Positions 29,470 to 38,630 of a stretch of 51,528 nucleotides of DNA are shown in pieces. A program made the translations under genes and the position numbers. Within the stretch, counting starts at the first letter, position 1. The number at the start of each line of letters is the position of its first letter. The DNA comes from Candidatus Thalassarchaeum sp. (GTDB lineage Archaea > Thermoplasmatota > Poseidoniia > Poseidoniales > Thalassarchaeaceae). The notes beneath the pieces were generated by a model. That model saw only the letters and a program-made list of their open reading frames with translations, did not search any database and was not told the origin of the DNA. The stretch covers positions 1 to 51,528 of the forward strand of contig JAKURM010000005.1 of NCBI GenBank assembly GCA_022449945.1, read 5' to 3'.

Positions 29470-30711
29470 ATGAATGGTATAAATCACTTGGAACTCATGC
29501 CCGAGCCAGAGGAACCAAACCTACTGACCGCAGTAGACGTTGACGCTCCAGGGTATCCCGGCGAAGCCTATGGAATTTCGGATGAGGAAGCCCGAGAACT
29601 TCGCTGGCCATTCGGCCCGATAATGAGATTCCTCTGGCCATGGGGTGCAGTTGGTTTCTCGACTGTCATCGTCTCATTCATTCTCCTTTACCCATCAATC
29701 GCCCCCTTGCTGGGAGAGGTGCTTCCAGATTCTGAGTGGGCATTTGAGGATAGTGGCATTAGGAAAATTCAGGATAACGGGAACTTTGGTGAAGGAACCA
29801 GGGTTTGCATTGTAGACACGGGAATTGATATCTACCATCCCGAATTCGAACGAATCAATCTAGTTGGATTTCGGGACTTCTATGCAGACAATAGCAATGA
29901 AACCCGTGATATTGGATACGAAAGTCATGGCACACTGATGGCCGGACTTCTAGTAGCAAATGAGTCATTCATTGGCGCGGCCCCAGGAGTTTCACTATCG
30001 GTCGCAATCGCTTTGGGGCCTACTGGGAAGTCATCCAACGAGAGGATGGTTTCACAGGCAATAAGGTGGTGCAGAATTTCCCAGAATTCAGACATCATCT
30101 CTCTTAGCCTGGGGAGTGAGCCGGGTTCAGGGGTATCTTCGTCTTCCGAAACGATTGAGGCGGTTAACGAAGCACTCAATGAGGGAATCTTCGTTGTAGC
30201 CGCTGCTGGAAACTCAGATCCCGAATCTAATAACTCGGATGTTTCTACGCCCGCTAGTATCGAGGGCGTAATCTCAGTTGGTGCCCATGGAAAGGATGGC
30301 AATCCCTGGAAGGACAGCGCTACTGGTTCTGAAATGGACCCTTTCACTGGAGAGGAACGGGTTTTCCCCAACCAGAAGCCAGAGATCCTTGCACCGGGGG
30401 TCCTTCTATGGTCTTGCATATCAAGCGAATACGAACCCCCCTATGCATATTCGTCGGGTACCAGCGACTCGACGGTACTGGTCACAGGTGCCCTAGCATT
30501 GATTCTCAATGAGTATGGGGGCGTTATCGCTGGGGAAAACGGGAGGATAGACTCGCATGAGATGTCACTCGTTAAGGTCGCATTGGCAAAATCTGCACGA
30601 GACGCGCCCAACCAAATTTCTTCGCATGACTCTAAGATTGGATACGGACTTCTGGACGCTGAAGAATGGGCTAACCAAGTCGCCCTTGAGTTCGGAGTCG
30701 AGGAACAATAA
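29470..30711 (+). CDS. Membrane-anchored subtilisin-like serine protease (S8)
   Basis: VCIVDTGIDIYHPEF (Asp), YESHGTLMAGLL (His), VVAAAGNSD, YSSGTSDSTVLVTGALALI (Ser); N-terminal single TM WGAVGFSTVIVSFILLYPSIAP. Confidence 0.88.
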   Translation: MNGINHLELMPEPEEPNLLTAVDVDAPGYPGEAYGISDEEARELRWPFGPIMRFLWPWGAVGFSTVIVSFILLYPSIAPLLGEVLPDSEWAFEDSGIRKIQDNGNFGEGTRVCIVDTGIDIYHPEFERINLVGFRDFYADNSNETRDIGYESHGTLMAGLLVANESFIGAAPGVSLSVAIALGPTGKSSNERMVSQAIRWCRISQNSDIISLSLGSEPGSGVSSSSETIEAVNEALNEGIFVVAAAGNSDPESNNSDVSTPASIEGVISVGAHGKDGNPWKDSATGSEMDPFTGEERVFPNQKPEILAPGVLLWSCISSEYEPPYAYSSGTSDSTVLVTGALALILNEYGGVIAGENGRIDSHEMSLVKVALAKSARDAPNQISSHDSKIGYGLLDAEEWANQVALEFGVEEQ

Positions 30712-30714
30712 TTG

Positions 30715-30731
30715 ACGAATCTTCGATTCGT
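30715..30731. terminator. Perfect 7-bp hairpin ACGAATC-TTC-GATTCGT just after the protease stop
   Basis: Arms 30715-30721 and 30725-30731, extendable by G-T and T-A pairs; role as terminator or processing site is inferred. Confidence 0.4.
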
Positions 30732-30753
30732 TAGTGACACCCACCGTCCCTAT

Positions 30754-30760
30754 GGTTAAA
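30754..30760 (+). promoter_or_regulatory. TATA-like element GGTTAAA upstream of the 30780 gene
   Basis: Centred about 23 nt before the ATG at 30780 and about 29 nt before the in-frame ATG at 30786. Confidence 0.4.
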
Positions 30761-30779
30761 TCGACCCGATGACGCCCGC

Positions 30780-33700
30780 ATGTTCATGGCGGCGTATCGC
30801 AAGCGAAGCTCTGTCTCCTTATCCTGTCTTTTCTTGCTAAGCATAGTGGTTTCCCTGGCACTCCCAGCAGACACGGTTTTAGCATCCAATGAGACCACAG
30901 AGGGCACAATTACCGGTACTGAGACATGGGCAGGAACCCATACATTAACCGGTGACGTTACCATAGCACCCGGTGCGAAACTTATCATTCATGCAGGCTC
31001 TACTGTAATCTTCCCCAATGGGACGCACATTGACGTCAGAGGTAGTCTATGTGCTGGCGCAACATCTTGTGGAAGCCCAACTAATGCAGGCCCAACGATG
31101 AAAATCACACTTAGGTGGAACGAACCAGCAAACGCTAGCGCTACTGGGGAATGCTATGGGATGAGCTACAGTAACCAAGAGATATGGATTGACGATCCAT
31201 CTTGCAGTGAGGGAATCTTGATGAGGAGTTCAATTGACTTGTCTGAGACCGAACTCAGGTACGTTACATTCGATGGGGCCTGGGGGGTCCCCCACTACAT
31301 TTCTGCAGTCAGCGAGTTCAGATACGGGGCCTTGGTTCTCGACGGCGCCAGTCCCGTGCTAACCGAATTGGACTTCACCGACATCAATACAAGCAGCGTA
31401 CTAACTACAAATCTGGCCCAACCCACATTCAATGGCGGAAACTTCGTAGTGGGGAATGACGAGAGTAGGAGCATAGTTGGGTCTGCCATACAGGTTTATT
31501 CCTCGGGCTCATCTGTTAGCCCCTTCGTACTCTCCGACATCACACTCACAGGAACGGGCAATGGGTGCCAGGGCAATGCAGGAGGTAGGCCGACTATCTG
31601 GGCGGAGAAGTCATTCATAGAGATAGAAAATGCCGAAATCTCATCAGGAGACTTCGGGATAGGACTCTGGTCTTCGGCAGGGAGTGTAACAAACTCAGAA
31701 GTAAACGTGAATTGCAACGGTATAGACATCAACGGAAAGAAATCAATCGGTTCCACATTCTTCGGATTCGAGATTTCCGGGAATCAGATAACAACTCAAC
31801 AGAGAAGCGGAATCTACGCTTCTAGTGGAGCTTATGCAACCCTGACAAACAACGATATTCAGGGCGCTTCTGAGTCATCAGGAATAGTTGTCTATTCCAG
31901 TGACCTCTTCATCCACAACAACAACATCGGACCAATAGGCGGGTACAACGGACTTTGGCTAGGTGGATCATTCGACGTGATCGCGGAGAACAATACCATT
32001 TTCGAAACAGCAGGGACACCAATAGTCGCGGGTTGGTACACCAACTCCCTAGCTTCGGCATCAAGGGTTTTCCTGGCCAACAACACCATCTCATACGACG
32101 GAACCGGTGCATGCAGTAGCAACACTTACTGGGGCGGCGATTTTACCTGCCCGGTACTCCATGCCTTCATGACGGGAGTGACCATGTATGACAATGTAAT
32201 CGACGCTGGAGGAACTGCAGATGGCATCAGGTCTGTCGGCTCGCTTCTAGATATCCAAAGGAACACTTTCACAATCCCGAAAACGGGAGCCGTGATTAGA
32301 AATTTCGACTCGGGCTATTCGAATTCTCAGCAGTACGGCTCCTTGGCCTTCTTCTCTAAGAACACCTGGGACGGAGTCGAAGTAACTTACAACATCACAA
32401 AGAGCTCCGTAACGGCGCAGTCCGAGTACATCCCATCCCCACCATCAGGAGAATCCCCAGTAAAACTGTCATGGCCAGACCACGAGGCATGGCCAGACAA
32501 TGGGTTCCAGGGGGCAATCCTGCCAACTCCTGTGAAGGAATGCGAGAATTGCGACAACATGACTCCGAGAAACTTCCCCCTCGGAGTAAGCATGGACAAC
32601 AATTCGACTGTCTTCACATTCGCAAACCTGACGAATCTAGATCTTTCAAAGGTAAAGATCGCAACTCAACCGACTCATTATGCGGTACAGGTCAGCAGGG
32701 CTGAGCTGGTCAGATTCCAGACTCTGATCTACGGCGAGAGGGTCAACGATGCATTAGTCATCGTCGAGGACGCCGTTGGAAATGACTTGTATACAGTGAA
32801 AACGGGTGCAGATGGCTTCACCCCCTGGATTGCCCTGCCATCCAATTTCCACCTTGACTTCAGAGGCCTAGGAGGGGGGAACAATCCTGACGGATTTGCC
32901 GACGACGAGTATGAGGACTCTTGCTCGGATGGAATTGATAATGACGGTGATCTTCTGGTAGACACTGATGACGACAGTTGTGACTACTCTGCCGGAACTA
33001 GGGAGATGTCACTTTACCGTTACACAGCATACAAGTTTGGATTCGGTTACTCAAGAGAAGAGTTTACCCTTCAAGAGAGTACTCATCAGGAGACAACCAG
33101 CCTGGTCAATCAGGCACCCACCGTTAAGGTCACGCAAGAGGATGGGCACTCATTCCGAAGGATTGTGAATATCACTGGAAGCGCCCATGATGGGCAGCTG
33201 GCGAACAGTTACCCTTCCGATGCCCTTGCTCAGTGGGACCAAGGAGGGTATGTCCATTCGGTTCAGGTGAAGGATCCATTCACTGGATCCTGGGAGGATG
33301 CCGGCCTGGCAGTTGACACCAGTGCTATGCAGGAGGGTCAAGTGACAAGATTCGATCGCCCATTCAGTTCCTGGTATTATCAGATAGACCTCAGTGCAAT
33401 TGCCGGCGAGGGCGACTATACATTCGAGTTCCGAGCCTTCGACGGAATCGAATACAGCTCAGTGATAACTCGAACTATCAAACTCAATGCCCAACCGCCA
33501 ACGGTTTTCGTATCATCGCCGAGCTCATTTACCTCTCATGACGAGGGAACGGTTCACTTCGTAGGCTCGGCACAGGATCCATACGGCTGCCCTAACGAAT
33601 GCAACAAGGACATTGGCCTAATATTCATGCGAATCGAAGGTCCCAATTTCGAGGTCACTACACCGGTGGAATCCAACGAGGACGGTAGTTGGGACTGGTA

Positions 33701-35066
33701 CTGGGACTTCACTACAAGACCCAGGGAGCTTGCCACCTATACCTTCACAATTTGGGCCTCAGACTCCGATTTCTGCAATGGAGTGATTGACGAATGCCAG
33801 ACAGTCGTTCTAACCCTCAGTATAGACAATTCCAACAGTGAGCCTACTATCAGTGTTAACGAACCCTATTCCGGAACTCGGATTTCAAGTTCTGCTACGA
33901 CTCTAATCAAGGGTGTTGCCAGAGACTTTGATGGTGATGTCACCAGAGTGGACGTAGAGGTGGAGGACGTTTCAAATGGTTTTATTACGGTCCAAACATC
34001 CAGCTCCAACGAGTTCTCCGAGGAAGGTGAATGGGAGATTGTTTGGGACACGACTCAACTTAGGCACGATGCGGAATATCTTGTGAGGATTAGATCCTAC
34101 GATGGATTGGACTTCAGTAACTGGGTAGAGTTGTTGATTACTGCGGACAACCCGCCCAATGCAGACAACAAGAAGCCAGTTTTCGAATCGACCGGATGGA
34201 TTAGCGAGTTGACTCTGTATTGTGATACTGAGTCTAACTCGGTTGACAGGTGCACAACCGTGGAAATCGATCTTCGTCAATTCTTCAGCGACGAGGACAA
34301 CGATATTGAATTCATCTCTGTCTACAACGACACCTCTACTGGAACTGACGACCGATTCCCACTAGTGATCAGCATCGGAGGGGATGGTATAGCCAGATAT
34401 GACCCGGCCGATATGCTGTTCTACGATGAAAACATAGAAACTTGGACTCTGAATAACGTGATTTTCATTGCAACCGACTCATGGGCTTCGAAGGCTAACT
34501 CAGAACCGGTTACATTCCGCGTGGTCCCTCTGCAGTTTGATATCCAAGAGCCAGAAAGGGAATGGGTTGAGGGGGACGGGATTGCAATATATTCCGGTAC
34601 CGGGCTACCCGGAAAGCAGGTCTCAGTACAAATTGGTGGGACACCTGTCAACTATACTGTCGTCTTAGAAGACGGAACCTGGGAGCTTGGTATTCCAGCA
34701 TCGAGGATCAAGGGCGAATCTTCTACTCCCCAATTCAGTTATGGCGGACAAACAACAGCCGTCAATCCTATCTTCAACGGAGAACCGGATATTGGGGGGA
34801 CGAGCTGGAAATTTGTTGGAGGAATAGCCGTAATAGCACTACTTGCCTTGGTAGCTCTTGCCTTTGGCACCGGCATAATTGGTTTGGAGATTGAGGATGA
34901 GGGTGAATTTAGCAAATCCCCCGTATCTTTGTCAGGAATTATCGAAGGAGACGCAGGCACCGCTACTTCATCTGAATCGAGCATGGAGAGGTTTGACGAC
35001 CACCCAGGGTGGCTATGGGATCCTAATACCGAGGAATGGGTTCCCGATCCAGAATACCAGGAGTAG
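30780..35066 (+). CDS. Giant surface protein: signal peptide, right-handed beta-helix (NosD-like), MopE-like Cys/Asp motif, Ig-like domains, TM helix, short WxWDPxxEEW cytoplasmic tail
   Basis: Signal peptide RKRSSVSLSCLFLLSIVVSLALPADTVLA; NNNIGPIGGYNGLWLGGSFDVIAENNTIFETAG beta-helix rungs; CSDGIDNDGDLLVDTDDDSC; TM FVGGIAVIALLALVALAFGTGIIGL; tail HPGWLWDPNTEEWVPDPEYQE. Confidence 0.82.
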   Translation: MFMAAYRKRSSVSLSCLFLLSIVVSLALPADTVLASNETTEGTITGTETWAGTHTLTGDVTIAPGAKLIIHAGSTVIFPNGTHIDVRGSLCAGATSCGSPTNAGPTMKITLRWNEPANASATGECYGMSYSNQEIWIDDPSCSEGILMRSSIDLSETELRYVTFDGAWGVPHYISAVSEFRYGALVLDGASPVLTELDFTDINTSSVLTTNLAQPTFNGGNFVVGNDESRSIVGSAIQVYSSGSSVSPFVLSDITLTGTGNGCQGNAGGRPTIWAEKSFIEIENAEISSGDFGIGLWSSAGSVTNSEVNVNCNGIDINGKKSIGSTFFGFEISGNQITTQQRSGIYASSGAYATLTNNDIQGASESSGIVVYSSDLFIHNNNIGPIGGYNGLWLGGSFDVIAENNTIFETAGTPIVAGWYTNSLASASRVFLANNTISYDGTGACSSNTYWGGDFTCPVLHAFMTGVTMYDNVIDAGGTADGIRSVGSLLDIQRNTFTIPKTGAVIRNFDSGYSNSQQYGSLAFFSKNTWDGVEVTYNITKSSVTAQSEYIPSPPSGESPVKLSWPDHEAWPDNGFQGAILPTPVKECENCDNMTPRNFPLGVSMDNNSTVFTFANLTNLDLSKVKIATQPTHYAVQVSRAELVRFQTLIYGERVNDALVIVEDAVGNDLYTVKTGADGFTPWIALPSNFHLDFRGLGGGNNPDGFADDEYEDSCSDGIDNDGDLLVDTDDDSCDYSAGTREMSLYRYTAYKFGFGYSREEFTLQESTHQETTSLVNQAPTVKVTQEDGHSFRRIVNITGSAHDGQLANSYPSDALAQWDQGGYVHSVQVKDPFTGSWEDAGLAVDTSAMQEGQVTRFDRPFSSWYYQIDLSAIAGEGDYTFEFRAFDGIEYSSVITRTIKLNAQPPTVFVSSPSSFTSHDEGTVHFVGSAQDPYGCPNECNKDIGLIFMRIEGPNFEVTTPVESNEDGSWDWYWDFTTRPRELATYTFTIWASDSDFCNGVIDECQTVVLTLSIDNSNSEPTISVNEPYSGTRISSSATTLIKGVARDFDGDVTRVDVEVEDVSNGFITVQTSSSNEFSEEGEWEIVWDTTQLRHDAEYLVRIRSYDGLDFSNWVELLITADNPPNADNKKPVFESTGWISELTLYCDTESNSVDRCTTVEIDLRQFFSDEDNDIEFISVYNDTSTGTDDRFPLVISIGGDGIARYDPADMLFYDENIETWTLNNVIFIATDSWASKANSEPVTFRVVPLQFDIQEPEREWVEGDGIAIYSGTGLPGKQVSVQIGGTPVNYTVVLEDGTWELGIPASRIKGESSTPQFSYGGQTTAVNPIFNGEPDIGGTSWKFVGGIAVIALLALVALAFGTGIIGLEIEDEGEFSKSPVSLSGIIEGDAGTATSSESSMERFDDHPGWLWDPNTEEWVPDPEYQE

Positions 35067-35120
35067 GTCTAACGTCCGAGACCTGCTAACATTATTGAGT
35101 GGGACTGAGGGTTGAGCATC

Positions 35121-37646
35121 ATGGCTGCAATGGCTACATCGAGACCAGGGGTCCAGGAACGCATATTCCTTCATTTGAGGGACTACATGGACCACAGTGA
35201 GAAGGTAGAGGTCCCGTTCGCCCTGTCCCAGATGGGAATAGCAAATGCCGTTTCGATAGCCAGATCGAATGTCCCAAGGGCAATTTCCGGAATGAAGGAG
35301 GCCGGCCATCTAATCGAAAGGCAAGCCCACGTCACTGGTGTTTCCAGGAAGAGGAAGGCATACTTTCTAACAGACGAAGGCGCAAAGGTAGCTGACGACA
35401 TTTGGGAAAGGGTTTCAGAGAATTCAGTCAGGTTGATACATCCGGATGGGCTTTCAGAGACAACAACTCTACAGGCGGCTCTAGAGGGCACTCCCCTGCC
35501 ACTTAGGCATGTAGACATGCTCCGATACATGGACGACTCAGGGACAATAGATCTCACTGGCCTCACTCCCGAACTTATCGAGAGAGACCTATCTAAGCAT
35601 ATAGAGAAGCAACTTGTTTCGTACTTGAACGATTTACCTAGGACTAGGAGATTCTACGGCAGGGCCAAGGAAATCGACGTAATGGCAGACTTGCTGGAAG
35701 CAAAGTCCGCATCAATTCTTGTTCCCGGAATTGCTGGAATCGGAAAGACATCCCTATCAACCAAGATTCTCGATAGATTCACTCATCGTCGAAATCTGAT
35801 TTATCATCGATGCCAAGACTGGGAAGGTTCTAGGGCATTCCTAGAGGCATGTGCCGAATGGCTATCTGCCATCGGCAACAATGGACTCTCAGACTATCTT
35901 TCAGCAACTCCCGTCCCTCATCCGACTCTAGCAGTCAACCAAATCGAGGAAGGGCTTTCAGAATCTCCATCCCTAATTGTAATCGACGATTTGCACAAGG
36001 TTGGAGATGAGACCCTATACACGATCCTAAGGGAATTGACTCTAAGGATTCCAAACTTGAAGGAAGTAGGACTTGTCATGTTTTCGCGCTCATTCCGGAT
36101 GGTGGTACCGGAGTCCGATCAATCTGGTAATATTGTCACTCTGGTTATGCCATTACAGGGACTAGATGAAGAGTCTAGCAAACTCATTCTCACGGCATTG
36201 CCGAGAATGGATCCAAAGCAGTTCTCCCACATCTATACGCTATCTCGCGGCCATCCACTTATTCTGGAACTGATCAACAGAGGCAATGTAGCCGAGACAT
36301 TCCATGCAACGCTAGAAGCCTTCGTTGAACAGGAGATTTTCAGCAGACTTTCTGGGGCCGAGAAAAGGCTACTCGGTGCGATTGCAATATTCAGAGAACC
36401 CATCCCAATCAACGCGATTCAGCAGGCAGAGGGTGGCATAGACCTTCTTGACGAGTTAGTTGAGAAGGGTCTTGCCCGTCAATCCGATGCACAGAACTAT
36501 GATGTCCACGATCTTGTTCGCGAATTCTTGATGCGCTCAATGGACGAAGATCTAAGGAAGCAACTACACTCAACGGCAGTAAATTGGTACAGGGATAGGG
36601 GTGACGCCACAGACAGAATAGAATTCATCCACCACCTTAGGAACACCGGTGATGACGACGGCTTGGCTGAAGTACTTCTTTCCGAAGGACGTGGCCTTGT
36701 TAGTTCAGGGCACACCGAACTTCTCTCGATACTAAACTCACTAGAGAGCAGTGACTTTGACCCAATGAGTTGGGCACTAATTCGTGAACTAAGGGGTGAC
36801 ATATTTTCCATACAGGGAAGGTGGGATGAGGCAGAAGTCGAGTATGATGCAGCGGCTAAGCACATTGGAAGCAGGAAGCCCAGCAGAGAGCTCGCCAGGC
36901 TTCTATCAGCTAGAGCCGATATTGCGGTAAAAAGAGGTGCGATGGAAGACGCGCTTGAGTTGCATAGAAACGCCTTGAAGATACAGGTAGAGATTCGAGA
37001 TGCGATTGGAGCAGCCAAATCATACAACAACATGGGTCACATTTTCAGGAGGAGGAAAGACATGAGAAGGGCCCTGGAGGTATACGGAAACGTCGAAGAA
37101 CTCTTGGAAAAGGAGGATGATCCAGAACTAAATGATGCTAGAATAAGGTTGGCATCTGCATTCATTGAGATGGGCGAGTTAGACAGGGCTAGGGAGCATG
37201 CTCTTACTGCTTACGAAGATACAAAGGAAATCGAAAATGGATTCCTGCACGCCAGGTCTAGGGCCGTCCTTGGACGATTCTACGCAAAGATTTCCGATAA
37301 TGATTTGGCACTACTTCACTATTCGGGAGCCCTCGAGACACTCTCAAAATTGGATGACCCCCAAAGTGCAGTAGAGGTTGAAATGCTTCTGGGTCAGGTA
37401 CTCGTAGATGCCGGAAGGAGGGAGGAAGCAGCAGAGCATTATCTTAGCGGCCTCGCAGTAGCAGAGGCAAACGACTTCCGAGTCCTACAGGGCGAACTAT
37501 TGGCCAGGCTAGGGGAAGTTGAGGCTGATAGATCACAACGGATGAACTACCTTCAGAGATCTCTGTCACTATTCAGAGAACTGGGGGCCGTGGACAGAAT
37601 GCGGGAGGTCCAGAACTCGGTCCACAGGGCTGTCATGGGAAAGTAG
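35121..37646 (+). CDS. STAND-type regulator: N-terminal winged-helix HTH, P-loop NTPase, C-terminal TPR repeats
   Basis: wHTH-like N-terminus (VPRAISGMKEAGHLIERQAHVTGVSRKRKAYFLTDEG); Walker A VPGIAGIGKTSLST, Walker B SLIVIDDLHKV; TPR-like YNNMGHIFRRRKDMRRALEVYGNVEELLEKE and following. ORF open from TTG 35112. Confidence 0.8.
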   Translation: MAAMATSRPGVQERIFLHLRDYMDHSEKVEVPFALSQMGIANAVSIARSNVPRAISGMKEAGHLIERQAHVTGVSRKRKAYFLTDEGAKVADDIWERVSENSVRLIHPDGLSETTTLQAALEGTPLPLRHVDMLRYMDDSGTIDLTGLTPELIERDLSKHIEKQLVSYLNDLPRTRRFYGRAKEIDVMADLLEAKSASILVPGIAGIGKTSLSTKILDRFTHRRNLIYHRCQDWEGSRAFLEACAEWLSAIGNNGLSDYLSATPVPHPTLAVNQIEEGLSESPSLIVIDDLHKVGDETLYTILRELTLRIPNLKEVGLVMFSRSFRMVVPESDQSGNIVTLVMPLQGLDEESSKLILTALPRMDPKQFSHIYTLSRGHPLILELINRGNVAETFHATLEAFVEQEIFSRLSGAEKRLLGAIAIFREPIPINAIQQAEGGIDLLDELVEKGLARQSDAQNYDVHDLVREFLMRSMDEDLRKQLHSTAVNWYRDRGDATDRIEFIHHLRNTGDDDGLAEVLLSEGRGLVSSGHTELLSILNSLESSDFDPMSWALIRELRGDIFSIQGRWDEAEVEYDAAAKHIGSRKPSRELARLLSARADIAVKRGAMEDALELHRNALKIQVEIRDAIGAAKSYNNMGHIFRRRKDMRRALEVYGNVEELLEKEDDPELNDARIRLASAFIEMGELDRAREHALTAYEDTKEIENGFLHARSRAVLGRFYAKISDNDLALLHYSGALETLSKLDDPQSAVEVEMLLGQVLVDAGRREEAAEHYLSGLAVAEANDFRVLQGELLARLGEVEADRSQRMNYLQRSLSLFRELGAVDRMREVQNSVHRAVMGK

Positions 37647-38453
37647 TCACGCAGCAACAACCTTTCCTGGTTCGGATTGCCCAGTCCAGTGTATGAATTC
37701 TGGTCCACTTTGCTTTGAAATAGAGATTTCACCCGTGAATCCTTCCCCAATTGCCATCAGAACCTCACTTTCTGCAATGTGTGGGGCATTGTTCTTCTCT
37801 GAAAGGTGACAAAGGACCAGACTACTAAGATTCTCATTACAGATTTCTCTAAGTATTTGGGATGTCTGTTTATTTGATAGGTGACCCCCTCTTCCCGAAA
37901 TCCTCCTCTTCAGTGAATCTGGGTATGGTCCGTTGAACAATTTTGAATGGTCGTAATTCGCTTCTATCGAGATATGCCCACAACCTCGTAGATGCGAAAT
38001 CAGATCATGGGTTGCCTCTCCCAAGTCCGTGACAATTGCCGCTCTATCCCCTCCCCTATCGCTTGCAATTATGGCTACATTGTCTGCATCGTCATGAGGA
38101 ACGGGAATTGCCAACATACTCAGGGAGGATGATACTTCCACCATATCGAGATTTCCGAATGTCTTGCAATCATCAGTCGGACTCCAACCCATCCTAATCG
38201 CCGTCTCAAGATTACAATGGAGGCTAGACCCCCATGACTTGGAGGATCTTAGGGCACTCCCCGAGTGGTCTTTGTGATGATGAGTAACAAATACCGCATC
38301 GATGCTCGTTGGCTCCACCCCCAGGATGCCCAATCTTTTCTCCGTCTGCCTCGTGCTGAATCCACAATCCACTAACACATTTGTCCCATTTGAGCTGAGT
38401 AATGTGGCATTCCCTCTACTCCCGGAACCCAAGTGCGTAATCTGTATTGACAT
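37647..38453 (-). CDS. Metallo-beta-lactamase-fold hydrolase (YycJ/WalJ-like)
   Basis: MSIQITHLGSGSRGNATLLSSNGTNVLVDCGFSTRQTEKRL...DAVFVTHHHKDHSGS; start at 38453 preferred over 38495. Confidence 0.85.
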   Translation of the reverse strand: MSIQITHLGSGSRGNATLLSSNGTNVLVDCGFSTRQTEKRLGILGVEPTSIDAVFVTHHHKDHSGSALRSSKSWGSSLHCNLETAIRMGWSPTDDCKTFGNLDMVEVSSSLSMLAIPVPHDDADNVAIIASDRGGDRAAIVTDLGEATHDLISHLRGCGHISIEANYDHSKLFNGPYPDSLKRRISGRGGHLSNKQTSQILREICNENLSSLVLCHLSEKNNAPHIAESEVLMAIGEGFTGEISISKQSGPEFIHWTGQSEPGKVVAA

Positions 38454-38630
38454 ACTCCAACCGTCCCGAACATTACAACCTTTGAACCAATCCATAATGT
38501 TGTCTGGAATCTACACATTTTCCCCTCACTGGCATTTTGCCGGGAACACACATCGGAGCCTTTGTCCGAACGACGCTCCATCATCATGATAAATCACTCA
38601 AGTGGAGAAAATAGTACGTGGGTGGGTGAA

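Noticed and set aside
36497-37033. 178-aa antisense ORF inside the STAND gene
   Set aside because: Ser/Ala/Leu-rich antisense of TPR-coding DNA; no independent start context or motif.
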